64,000 nt of DNA, from NCBI GenBank assembly GCA_015075185.1, contig JABTUW010000002.1:1-64000 (forward strand). The letters are read 5' to 3'. This DNA comes from Anaerolineales bacterium (GTDB taxonomy: Bacteria > Chloroflexota > Anaerolineae > 4572-78 > J111). Below the pieces are notes generated by a model. It was not told where the DNA came from and did not search any database. It saw only the letters and a list, made by a program, of their open reading frames with translations. Positions 34,978 to 42,674 of this stretch are shown piece after piece. Position numbers and translations under genes: made by a program. Each line of letters opens with the position of its first letter. Position 1 is the first letter of the stretch.

Positions 34978-35682
34978 TTAACCAAAACGGTAACCCACAC
35001 CCCATTCGTTATGAATCAAACTGGGTTTGGAAGGATCTTTCTCAACCTTGCGCCTCAAGTAGCTTATGTACAAACGCAAATAATCTATCTCACCGACATA
35101 CTCGGGTCCCCAGACTTCGGTCAGCAAAAATTCATGGGGTAGCATGCGCCCCTTGTGTCTAACTAAAACAGAGAGCAAACGAAATTCAGTCGGGCTGAGG
35201 TCAATTCGTTTACCGTCAACCGTGACTTCATGTTTGTCAAAATCAATAATCAGATTCTCAAAAGTGAAGATCGGGCCGCGACCATTGCTGGCGGTAGCTC
35301 CCGCAGGGCCATTTGAGCGGGTAACTCGCCGCAGTAATGCTCGCACCCGGGCCGACAATTCCTCAGCCGTCACAGGTTTAATAATATAATCATCCGCCCC
35401 CAGATTCAGTCCTTTGACCACATTTTCCTCGGAACCCAGCGCCGTGAGCATAATGATGGGTACATCGGACATCTCTCTAAAACGAGCGCATGTCTGCCAG
35501 CCATCCATATCCGGCAGCATAATATCCAAAATAATAGCATCGGGTTTGACCGAATATGCCTTTTGCAACCCGGTGATGGCGCTATTGGCCACTTCCACCT
35601 GGAAGCCTTTTTTGGTTAACATAAACCGGAGGGCTTCACACAAGGTTACATCATCTTCAATTAACAAGAGGGTTTCCGCCAT
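34978..35682 (-). CDS. OmpR-family response regulator (KdpE-like)
   Basis: A receiver domain (LLLIEDDVTLCEALRFML, Asp in AIILDIMLPDMDG, IIMLTALG, Lys in IIKPVTAEEL) and a winged-helix domain (LSPTEFRLLSVLVRHKGRML, YLRLYISYLRRKVEKDPSKP). It has no kinase gene next to it. Two tandem TTCAAAC-repeat promoters lie upstream, both pointing into it, which fits auto-activation. The same type of site at 22126 would link it to the glycosyltransferase gene there. Confidence 0.93.
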   Translation of the reverse strand: MAETLLLIEDDVTLCEALRFMLTKKGFQVEVANSAITGLQKAYSVKPDAIILDIMLPDMDGWQTCARFREMSDVPIIMLTALGSEENVVKGLNLGADDYIIKPVTAEELSARVRALLRRVTRSNGPAGATASNGRGPIFTFENLIIDFDKHEVTVDGKRIDLSPTEFRLLSVLVRHKGRMLPHEFLLTEVWGPEYVGEIDYLRLYISYLRRKVEKDPSKPSLIHNEWGVGYRFG

Positions 35683-35811
35683 TATCAGTCTCCTACTTTT
35701 TTGTGAGCAGAATGAACGAGTTCACATGGAAAAATTGTGGAACTTAGCTTTTGATCCGTGGCAATGCAGGCTTCAAACTGGAAAAACTTTCTCCCAGAAA
35801 GAATTAAACAT

Positions 35812-35845
35812 ATTATATCAGAATAAAGTTTGAATTTGGTTTGAA
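35812..35845 (-). promoter_or_regulatory. PhoB/OmpR-type promoter P1 of the response regulator gene
   Basis: Minus strand: TTCAAACCAAATTCAAAC (35845-35828), ten bases, then TATAAT (35817-35812). The heptamers are 11 bases apart and the -10 box is perfect. Transcription would start near 35804, about 120 bases before the start codon. Confidence 0.8.
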
Positions 35846-35901
35846 AGTATGAGAACTTTTTCACCAAATTTTTATAGTGCTGCATTCATTATTCTGTTAC
35901 C

Positions 35902-35935
35902 ATCATACCAGCAACCGGTTTGAATTTCGTTTGAG
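35902..35935 (-). promoter_or_regulatory. PhoB/OmpR-type promoter P2 of the response regulator gene
   Basis: Minus strand: CTCAAACGAAATTCAAAC (35935-35918), ten bases, then TATGAT (35907-35902). The layout is identical to P1 and the copy at 22126. It lies 90 bases upstream of P1 in the same orientation. Confidence 0.75.
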
Positions 35936-36046
35936 TTCTCACATGAAGTTACTATGAGCAGGGATTTATAAGCAGTACCCTACCTATTTCAAGTACTGTC
36001 AAAAAACCCGCACAAATTTGCACTAAGTGGTATACTATGAGCGACA

Positions 36047-37525
36047 ATGATTAATGAGACAACACAAAAAACAAATCATTTCTCTGACAGCCTGGTAGAA
36101 AAATTGAAGCACAAAACTGACTATACCCAGCACCTCCCCCTCTTCACTCCAGTTTCGACTCCTCCCCGGACAGTTACTAAGACCAAAACCTCCCGGCGAA
36201 TTTTTCTACGCTGGGGAACTTTCGCTGCTGCTGGCGCGGTCTTGAGTGGCTGCAGTTCTACGTTGCCTCTGACACCATTCTCCACCCAGCCCGAAACGCC
36301 GGAAAAAATTCAACTGGTTTATCAAGATTGGCAAACCGAGTGGTTCCCGCCGATGGTTCAACAGTTATTGGCCGAGTTTCACGAGACCCACCCCCATATC
36401 CACGTCTTTTATACACCTGATCCGGAAAATTTAGAGGAAAAAATGCTAGCCGACCTCCAAGCCGGGTCCGCACCTGATATCTTCGAGGGCTGCTGTGACT
36501 TTTTCCCCATCTGGGCGCAGCAAGGTTACGCACTGGACTTGCGCCCCTATGTTGAAGCCGACCTGGACCAGGCCACCATCGCTGACTGGAACCCAGCCCA
36601 GTATCGCTCATTTTTTACCCGTGATGGGCGTCAGTACGGGCTGCCCAAGTATCATGGGGCGCTGGCGCTCTACTTTAATAAAGATATCTTTGACCAGTAT
36701 GGCGTAGAGTATCCTGCCGATACCTGGACTCACGCCGACTACCTGGCCGCGATGCGCCGGCTCACTCATGACCGTGACGGCGACGGCCAAACTGACCTCT
36801 GGGGCAGCATGGCTGACATTACCTGGGATCGGCTTCAATTATACGCCAACGGTTGGGGCGGCCATTTCGTAGACCCCCACGACCCCACTCGCTGCCTTAT
36901 GGCCGAACCGGAAGCGCTGGCCGGGCTGGAGTGGTTGCGCGCCCGCATGTGGGATGACCGGGTGATGGCCAGCTTTCTCGATGTCCAGAACCTCTCCACT
37001 CGCCAGGCTTTTATCGCCGAAAAATTGGCCATGGTCGAAGATGGCTCTTGGGCCTTAAAAGACATCCTGGCCGGAGCTAATTTCCGCGTGGGCGTGGCCC
37101 CTTTTCCGGCTGGCCCGGTAGGCCGGGTCACTCTGGCCACCACCGACGGCTTCGGCATCTATGCCGGCACAAAACACCCCGAAGCGGCCTGGGAACTGGT
37201 TAAGTTCCTTATCAGCAAAGATTATGGCCGGGCGATGGCGCGGGCCAGTTTTCTCCAGCCAGCCCGCGCCTCGCTTATTGACGAGTGGGTTAACTTTGTT
37301 CGCCAGGAATTCCCTGAAAAGGCTCGTGATGTAGACCTGGCCGCATTTGCCGACGGCCACCTCAGAGGCTACTCTGTTACCGCCGAAATTTTTGCCAACC
37401 AGGCCGAAGCCAAACAGATTACCGACACTGCCTGGCATCAAATCTTTACCCTGGGCCAGGCCCCGGTCAGTATTATGGAGGAAGCTTGCCGCCAAATCCA
37501 GGCGGCCCAGGCAGCGCAGAGGTAA
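36047..37525 (+). CDS. Tat-exported lipoprotein, family 1 (sugar-type) extracellular solute-binding protein
   Basis: Residues 48-72 hold a twin-arginine signal with lipobox (SRRIFLRWGTF, then VLSGC), preceded by an unusual 47-residue N-terminal extension. The mature protein is a family 1 solute-binding protein: LVYQDWQTEWFPPMVQQLLA, EKMLADLQAGSAPDIFEGCC, YGLPKYHGALALYFNKDIFD, EDGSWALKDILAGANFRVGV and TTDGFGIYAGTKHPEAAWEL. It would bind a sugar or oligosaccharide at the outer face of the membrane. No permease or ATPase genes follow; instead a Cache-domain histidine kinase starts nine bases after the stop. The layout suggests that it presents a ligand to the kinase rather than, or as well as, to a transporter. 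Confidence 0.88.
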   Translation: MINETTQKTNHFSDSLVEKLKHKTDYTQHLPLFTPVSTPPRTVTKTKTSRRIFLRWGTFAAAGAVLSGCSSTLPLTPFSTQPETPEKIQLVYQDWQTEWFPPMVQQLLAEFHETHPHIHVFYTPDPENLEEKMLADLQAGSAPDIFEGCCDFFPIWAQQGYALDLRPYVEADLDQATIADWNPAQYRSFFTRDGRQYGLPKYHGALALYFNKDIFDQYGVEYPADTWTHADYLAAMRRLTHDRDGDGQTDLWGSMADITWDRLQLYANGWGGHFVDPHDPTRCLMAEPEALAGLEWLRARMWDDRVMASFLDVQNLSTRQAFIAEKLAMVEDGSWALKDILAGANFRVGVAPFPAGPVGRVTLATTDGFGIYAGTKHPEAAWELVKFLISKDYGRAMARASFLQPARASLIDEWVNFVRQEFPEKARDVDLAAFADGHLRGYSVTAEIFANQAEAKQITDTAWHQIFTLGQAPVSIMEEACRQIQAAQAAQR

Positions 37526-37534
37526 GGTTAGCCG

Positions 37535-40500
37535 ATGTTATTGGGAATTCGCTGGAGCAGTCTTTATGCCAAAATCATCGCCTGGTCTTTTGTACCAACC
37601 GTTGTTATTCTGGTCACGGTTGCCCTGGTCACCTTCTACTCCTATGAACAAGTAACCGAAAACTTCGTCATCGCCCGCGACCAGGAGCTGGTTCGCCTCT
37701 CTGCCAGCCAACTCACGGCCGAACTCACCGAGCATACCAACTTACTCTCCAGCGCTGCCCGGCTCCTAACGGTATCTAATTCGCGCCAGCAAAATCTCAA
37801 ACAAGGCAGTAACCGCCTGGTTATCTTTGACGGCGGAGTTGTGGTGCTCGACAATTTTGGCATCGTCGTGGCGGCCGAACCGGAGCGGCGCGACATCATC
37901 GGCCAAAACTGGTCCGACCGGGCTTACTTTCGCCAGATGGCCCGCGCCCCCCGGCCCACCTTCTCCGACATCGTTGCCGACGGGCCGCAGGGCATTGAGG
38001 TTATTGCTCTTGCTGTGCCCATCACCAGCGACCGGGGCGAGTTTTTAGGCGCTGTGGTTGGCATGTTTCGGCTGGGGGCCAGAACGGTCAGCGCCTTCTA
38101 CGGCGGCATCGTCAAGCTGCGCCTGGCCGAAAACGGCAATACTTATCTGGTAGACAGCGCCGGGCGGGTTATTTACCATTCCGACGTCAACCGCATCGGC
38201 GATGACTTCTCGACCCAACCCGTGATCCAGGAGGCGCTCCAGGGCAAAGTTGGCTCTATTCGTACCTCGAATGTGACTGGCCGCGACACCGTGGCCGGCT
38301 ACGCCCCGGTTCCCGGCACTCCCTGGACCCTGGTCACGGAGGAAAGTTGGGCCGCGCTCACCAGCGCCGGTCAAGGGTATCGCACCTTTCTATTAATCCT
38401 GCTGGCTCTGGGCATCATCATCCCGGCTGTCGTCGTCACGGTCGGCGTGCGCCGCATTATCAAACCAATTGAGGATTTGACCGAAGCAGCTCAAGAAGTT
38501 GCCCGAGGTAATTTTGGGCAGAGAATTATCGCTCACACCGGCGACGAAATTGAGAAACTAGCCGGGCAGTTTAACCTCATGGCGGCTCAAATCCAGGGGT
38601 CATATTCCACCCTGGAACAGCGAGTGGCGACCCGCACCAACGAACTGGCCACACTGACCAAGCAGTTTGCTATCCTCAATGCTATTAGCGCCAGTGTAAA
38701 TGAGTCGCTGGATTTATCCGATACTCTGGACCGGGTCCTGGACGAGACTCTGGGCCTATTAAATGTGGAAGTAGGCGAGATTCGCCTGTGGGATGAGGAG
38801 TGCGATGAGTTAATCCTCCGCACCCAGCGCGGCTTGTCGCCCGAATTTACCCGCCTGGCCGAACGGCAAAGTGTGATCACCCTCCTGCCCAACCCGGCAT
38901 CCAGCAATCCGGTTATTGTCGAGGATTTGCTGGCCAGCGATGTCTACCCCCTGGCCCGGCAGGAAGGCCTGACCGCCCTGGCAATTTTTCCCTTCCGAGC
39001 CAGGGAGCGGCTGTTGGGTACATTGTGCCTGGCCACCCGGCGCGGGCCGCGGGCTGTCGCTCGCAACGAACGGGAATTGCTCCGCTCCGCCAGTGACCAA
39101 GCCGCAGTGGCGATTGAAAACGCCCAGCTTTACGCCGAAACGCGCCGGCGGGTAGACGAAATTGAAACCCTGTTCGCCGTGCAGCAAGCTATTACCAGCC
39201 GCCTGGACTCCCAGGCCGTGCTGCAACTCATTGCCGACGAAGCCCGCCGGTTAACCTCGGCTCGCGGCGCGTTTGTATTTATGCTGGAACAAGATGAGTT
39301 ATGCCTCTCCGTCATTTCCGGCGAGGACGTTTTTGATATCGGGGTTGGCTATCGGCTGCCCGTGGGCCAATCGGTCACCGGCTTGGCTATCGAGTCCAGC
39401 CAACCGCTGCGGATTGCTGATGCTGAACAAGAGCCGCGCGCCAATAAGGATTTGGTGCAGCGGCTGCAGGCCCGCTCTTTGCTCATCATGCCGCTCGTCT
39501 CTGGGACTAAAACCATTGGCTCAATTTCAGTCATTAATAAAACTTCAGGGCCGTTTACCGGAGATGACGAACGAGTCATGGGCATGCTTGCCTCCGGCGC
39601 TGTCATTGGCCTGGAAAATGCCCGGCTCTATCAGGAAGAGCAAGAACGCCGGTACGAGGCTGAGCAGCGCCGCCAGGTGGCCGAAGGGTTGCGTGATATT
39701 TTGACCGTACTAAACTCCAGCCGGCCGCTCAATGAGATTTTAGATTACATCGTTGCCCAGGCCAGCCGGCTGCTCGGCAGTGATGCCGTGGCCCTCTTCC
39801 GGCTCCAGGATAAAAATGGGCCGCTCAAACTCCAGGCCGCTCAAGGATTACCCGCCGAGTATGGCATAGTTGAAATTCCGCTAGGCGAGGGCGTGGTGGG
39901 CCGGGTGGTGCAGCAGTTTCAACCTCTGGCTGTGTCTGATATCACTCAAATTTCTCCCGTGGAGACGGAGAATCTCCGCCAAAACCCGCAGCAGTGGGCG
40001 CTCCTGGTTGATGTAATGGCCCGGTTTCATGCCATGTTGGGCGTCCCGCTGGTGGTCAAAGATGAGGTTTATGGCGGAATTATGCTATACTATAGCCAGC
40101 CGCGCCTGTTTAGCGAAGAAGAAATCGGCCTGGCGGTCTCCTTTGCCGACCAGGTGGCCTTGGCCATCGAGAACGCCCGGCTCTTTGACCAGGCCGAACA
40201 GGCTGCCATTTTGGAAGAACGCCAGCGCCTGGCCCGCGAGCTGCACGACTCGGTGACGCAGGCCCTGTATGGCGTAACCATGTTTGCCGAGGCGGCGGCG
40301 CGGCTGCTGGCTGCCGGCAAAGTAGAGCTGGCGACCGACCATCTGAATGAATTGCGCGGGACCGCCCAGGAGGCGTTACAGGAGATGCGCCTGCTTTTAT
40401 TTGAGCTGCGGCCACCGGTTTTGGAAGAAGAAGGCTTAATTGCCGCGCTGCAAATCCGGCTGGAAGCGGTCGAACGTCGCTCCGGGCTGGCTACAGAATT

Positions 40501-40819
40501 GAAAGTGGCTGGGGATGAGGAATTGCTGCTGCCTCCGAAAATTGAAGATGGCCTGTACCGCATTGCCCAGGAGGCGTTGAACAACGCCCTTAAACACGCC
40601 CAGGCGCAGCGCATCTCCATTTGCTTAAGTTTAGATCCGCGTCAGGTCGCTTTGGAGATTGCCGACGATGGCCGGGGGTTTGATCCGGCCACGGTCCGCG
40701 AACGAGCGGGCATGGGCTTGCGCGGCATGGAGGAGCGGGTGGCTCAATTGGGAGCCTATTTAACCATTGACAGCCAACCCGGCCAGGGAACTAAAATCAA
40801 AGTGGAGGTACGGCCATGA
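37535..40819 (+). CDS. Membrane histidine kinase: double Cache, HAMP, three GAF, NarL-type kinase core
   Basis: A first membrane helix (12-34), an extracellular double Cache region (35-285; VVVLDNFGIVVAAEPERRDI, NTYLVDSAGRVIYHSD, VAGYAPVPGTPWTLVTEE), and a second helix (290-308) precede HAMP (310-362, IKPIEDLTEAAQEVARGNFG). Three GAF domains follow (about 380-530, 545-700, 725-890). The dimerisation helix has RQRLARELHDSVTQALYGVT (phospho-accepting His) and the ATPase domain has ALNNALKHA and IADDGRGFD, then GMGLRGMEERV. Length 1094. It lies nine bases after the solute-binding lipoprotein and overlaps the regulator by four bases (ATGA), so all three are one operon. Confidence 0.93.
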   Translation: MLLGIRWSSLYAKIIAWSFVPTVVILVTVALVTFYSYEQVTENFVIARDQELVRLSASQLTAELTEHTNLLSSAARLLTVSNSRQQNLKQGSNRLVIFDGGVVVLDNFGIVVAAEPERRDIIGQNWSDRAYFRQMARAPRPTFSDIVADGPQGIEVIALAVPITSDRGEFLGAVVGMFRLGARTVSAFYGGIVKLRLAENGNTYLVDSAGRVIYHSDVNRIGDDFSTQPVIQEALQGKVGSIRTSNVTGRDTVAGYAPVPGTPWTLVTEESWAALTSAGQGYRTFLLILLALGIIIPAVVVTVGVRRIIKPIEDLTEAAQEVARGNFGQRIIAHTGDEIEKLAGQFNLMAAQIQGSYSTLEQRVATRTNELATLTKQFAILNAISASVNESLDLSDTLDRVLDETLGLLNVEVGEIRLWDEECDELILRTQRGLSPEFTRLAERQSVITLLPNPASSNPVIVEDLLASDVYPLARQEGLTALAIFPFRARERLLGTLCLATRRGPRAVARNERELLRSASDQAAVAIENAQLYAETRRRVDEIETLFAVQQAITSRLDSQAVLQLIADEARRLTSARGAFVFMLEQDELCLSVISGEDVFDIGVGYRLPVGQSVTGLAIESSQPLRIADAEQEPRANKDLVQRLQARSLLIMPLVSGTKTIGSISVINKTSGPFTGDDERVMGMLASGAVIGLENARLYQEEQERRYEAEQRRQVAEGLRDILTVLNSSRPLNEILDYIVAQASRLLGSDAVALFRLQDKNGPLKLQAAQGLPAEYGIVEIPLGEGVVGRVVQQFQPLAVSDITQISPVETENLRQNPQQWALLVDVMARFHAMLGVPLVVKDEVYGGIMLYYSQPRLFSEEEIGLAVSFADQVALAIENARLFDQAEQAAILEERQRLARELHDSVTQALYGVTMFAEAAARLLAAGKVELATDHLNELRGTAQEALQEMRLLLFELRPPVLEEEGLIAALQIRLEAVERRSGLATELKVAGDEELLLPPKIEDGLYRIAQEALNNALKHAQAQRISICLSLDPRQVALEIADDGRGFDPATVRERAGMGLRGMEERVAQLGAYLTIDSQPGQGTKIKVEVRP

Positions 40820-41481
40820 GCCAAAAAATCCGAGTTTTAATTACCGACGATCAAGCCATTGTGCGCAAGGGCATCCAGGCGCTGCTGGCTACGGAGCCAA
40901 ACATCGAGGTCGCCGGCGAAGCTGAAAATGGCAAAGAAGCCATCCGGCAGGTCGAAAAGCTAAAGCCGGATGTGATTCTCATGGATTTGCAGATGCCCGA
41001 AATGGGGGGGATCGAAGCCATCGGCCACATCACCGCCGCTAATTCCAAAGCCCGCATCCTGGTCTTGACCAGCTTTGCCACCGATGATAAAGTTTTCCCG
41101 GCCATCAAGGCTGGAGCGCTGGGCTATTTGCTCAAAGATTCGAGCCCGGAGGAGTTGATCCAGGCGATTCGACAGGTCTATCGGGGTGAGTCGTCACTGC
41201 ACCCAACCATAGCTCGCAAAGTCTTGCAAGAATTGTCGCGCCCGCCCGCGCCAGAGCAGGTGCCAACCTCCGAACCGCTGACCGAACGGGAGGTAGACGT
41301 GCTGCGGCTGGTTGCCCGAGGCATGGGCAATCAGCAAATCGCCGACCAACTGATCATTAGCGAAGCGACGGTGCGCACCCACGTGAGTAACATTTTAAGC
41401 AAGTTACACCTGGCCAGCCGCACCCAGGCCGCTCTCTACGCGCTGCAAAAGGGCCTGGCTTCGCTCGACGACGCCGGCTGA
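40816..41481 (+). CDS. NarL/LuxR-family response regulator
   Basis: A receiver (RVLITDDQAIVRKGIQALLA, Asp in VILMDLQMPEMGG, Lys in YLLKDSS) plus a LuxR-type helix-turn-helix (LTEREVDVLRLVARGMGNQQ, then IADQLIISEATVRTHVSNIL). It is the partner of the kinase it overlaps. Its targets are unknown; the nearest downstream promoters are the twin cassettes at 41664 and 42571. Confidence 0.95.
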   Translation: MSQKIRVLITDDQAIVRKGIQALLATEPNIEVAGEAENGKEAIRQVEKLKPDVILMDLQMPEMGGIEAIGHITAANSKARILVLTSFATDDKVFPAIKAGALGYLLKDSSPEELIQAIRQVYRGESSLHPTIARKVLQELSRPPAPEQVPTSEPLTEREVDVLRLVARGMGNQQIADQLIISEATVRTHVSNILSKLHLASRTQAALYALQKGLASLDDAG

Positions 41482-41483
41482 CT

Positions 41484-41562
41484 CAGTGACCGCTGACAGC
41501 GGACGACAGACCACTGACCGCCGAAAAAACGATAAATGGCGGTCTGCCGTCCGTCGTCGGCA
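41484..41562. repeat. Degenerate simple-word intergenic repeat with hairpin potential
   Basis: After the regulator stop the sequence consists of words such as gaccgctgac, agcggacgacagacc and cactgaccgcc, followed by ggcggtctgccgtccgtcgtc. GGACGACAGACC and GGTCTGCCGTCC form an imperfect stem. Related word-like stretches occur at 48442, 50549 and 61438, always after a gene end. Confidence 0.5.
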
Positions 41563-41570
41563 GTCGTCTT

Positions 41571-41588
41571 CTACAACAAATATTGTAG
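41571..41588. repeat. CTACAACAAATATTGTAG palindrome, cassette copy 1
   Basis: Arms CTACAA and TTGTAG with a 6-base centre. It lies 40 bases before the terminator and 93 bases before the promoter. The matching element at 42477-42493 differs at one internal position (G for A) and the last base. Confidence 0.6.
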
Positions 41589-41610
41589 GCTCTATCCATT
41601 TTTTGTGGAA

Positions 41611-41637
41611 AAGGACTGTTTTAAGACAGTCCTTTTT
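41611..41637 (+). terminator. Intrinsic terminator after the NarL regulator gene
   Basis: AAGGACTGT, loop TTTAAG, ACAGTCCTT, then T run. An A run precedes it, so it may work in both directions. Confidence 0.8.
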
Positions 41638-41663
41638 GTTTATCGTAAACCCGTACTCTGGCT

Positions 41664-41693
41664 GATTACAAAAAGAGGCAGCGAGGATATACT
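41664..41693 (+). promoter_or_regulatory. Promoter of the receiver-only gene (GATTACAA-N12-AGGATATA type)
   Basis: TTACAA (41666-41671), 16 bases, TATACT (41688-41693). The outer words GATTACAA and AGGATATA and the 12-base spacer are shared with the promoter at 42571-42600. It lies about 48 bases before the start codon at 41741. Confidence 0.6.
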
Positions 41694-41740
41694 GCAAGTG
41701 TAAATAAAAATAATGAACAGGATCGAAAAACAAGCAATTA

Positions 41741-42115
41741 ATGTCTAACCCTATCCGTGTTTTGATTGCCGATGACCATCCCCGCTCCCGGCGGGGCCTG
41801 CGCGCCTTGTTGGCCACTTTACCAACCATTAAAGTAATTGGAGAAGCGGCGGATGGTCAGGAAGCCGTAAAACTGGTCGAAACCTACCAGCCCGACGTCG
41901 TTTTAATGGATGCCCAAATGCCGGTCATGGACGGGCTGGCGGCCAGCCGCTGCATCAAACGGCAGTGGCCGCAGATCAAAATCATCATGTTGACCGTCTA
42001 CAACGCTCGCCGCAGTGAGGCCAGCGCCGCCGGGATTGACGTTTTTTTAGCCAAAGGCTGCCCCATCGAAATGCTTTGGTCCGCCCTGACTTCTGCAGAA
42101 GCCTCGTCAAGTTAG
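41741..42115 (+). CDS. Stand-alone receiver-domain response regulator
   Basis: 124 residues making only a NarL-type receiver: RVLIADDHPRSRRGLRALLA, phospho-acceptor Asp in VVLMDAQMPVMDG, IIMLTVY and Lys in FLAKGCP. There is no output domain; the gene stops and is followed by a strong terminator, so it is not a truncated larger gene by frameshift. It would act by protein contact or as a phosphate sink for one of the two kinases nearby. Confidence 0.9.
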   Translation: MSNPIRVLIADDHPRSRRGLRALLATLPTIKVIGEAADGQEAVKLVETYQPDVVLMDAQMPVMDGLAASRCIKRQWPQIKIIMLTVYNARRSEASAAGIDVFLAKGCPIEMLWSALTSAEASSS

Positions 42116-42139
42116 AAATTCCTAACAAGCATCAATACA

Positions 42140-42171
42140 GAAAGGGACGCTATTTTAGCGTCCCTTTCTTT
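42140..42171 (+). terminator. Intrinsic terminator after the stand-alone receiver
   Basis: A 13-bp perfect stem GAAAGGGACGCTA / TAGCGTCCCTTTC with a three-base loop, followed by TT. It is symmetric in its A/T flanks. Confidence 0.8.
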
Positions 42172-42242
42172 AACAAAGTTGAGGATTTTGGAGCTTTAAG
42201 CTATCCTGTTACCAGGACAAGTTAGGGTGAAAGGAAAAGGTT

Positions 42243-42461
42243 ATGGGGATGAGTGATAACGCGACAACTACCCAGGAATTAATCCTGGAACCTATTTACT
42301 GCCCCCATACGGGTAGGCGAATTATGGCGGAAAGGTCTAAGCAGTTTGATATTCCCAGCGGCCGAGTCACCTGGTTTCGCTGTGAAGCCTGCCAGGGCTG
42401 GCACATTGTGATAGATAATGCGGACCCCGCGGAGTTTCTACCTCATATTTCCAAAGAATAA
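42243..42461 (+). CDS. Small zinc-ribbon-like protein of unknown function
   Basis: 72 residues with CPHTGRRI near residue 20 and FRCEACQGWHIVIDNADP near residue 47. C-x2-H and C-x2-C spaced by about 25 residues suit a zinc ribbon. AAGGAAAAGG precedes the ATG at 42243; a second ATG at 42249 is equally possible. It lies alone between two terminators in the signalling block. No family is recognised; a DNA- or RNA-binding accessory role is only a guess. Confidence 0.65.
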   Translation: MGMSDNATTTQELILEPIYCPHTGRRIMAERSKQFDIPSGRVTWFRCEACQGWHIVIDNADPAEFLPHISKE

Positions 42462-42476
42462 GATAGTAAAAGCGAG

Positions 42477-42493
42477 CTACAACAAATGTTGTA
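42477..42493. repeat. CTACAACAAATGTTGTA palindrome, cassette copy 2
   Basis: TACAACA, AA, TGTTGTA: perfect 7-base arms. It is 42 bases before the next terminator and 94 before the next promoter, nearly the same offsets as cassette copy 1. Confidence 0.6.
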
Positions 42494-42518
42494 ATTAGCC
42501 TCCATCTGGTATCGTAAC

Positions 42519-42544
42519 AGACCGCTCTGAGAGCGGTCTTTTTT
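42519..42544 (+). terminator. Intrinsic terminator after the small zinc-ribbon gene
   Basis: AGACCGCTC, loop TGA, GAGCGGTCT, then a run of six T. Confidence 0.85.
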
Positions 42545-42570
42545 ATGTATCTTCAATCCTCTTTCAGACC

Positions 42571-42600
42571 GATTACAACCGGGCGGTTATAGGATATAGT
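42571..42600 (+). promoter_or_regulatory. Promoter of the PA14/SH3b gene (GATTACAA-N12-AGGATATA type)
   Basis: TTACAA (42573-42578), 16 bases, TATAGT (42595-42600). Outer words are the same as in the promoter at 41664-41693. It lies about 75 bases before the start codon at 42675. Confidence 0.6.
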
Positions 42601-42674
42601 AATAATACAGGTATCAGCTTTGTCAGGACCAGGTCACGAGAGAGCAGAACAGACTCGTGAGAGGTTAAGAAAGT

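Larger units (their letters stand above)
35683..36046. other. Gene-free divergent regulatory spacer
   Basis: Divides the minus-strand regulator from the plus-strand solute-binding protein. It carries the two TTCAAAC-repeat promoters described separately and, near 36032, TATACT as a possible -10 box for the plus-strand gene. It is strongly AT-rich. No gene is seen. Confidence 0.6.
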
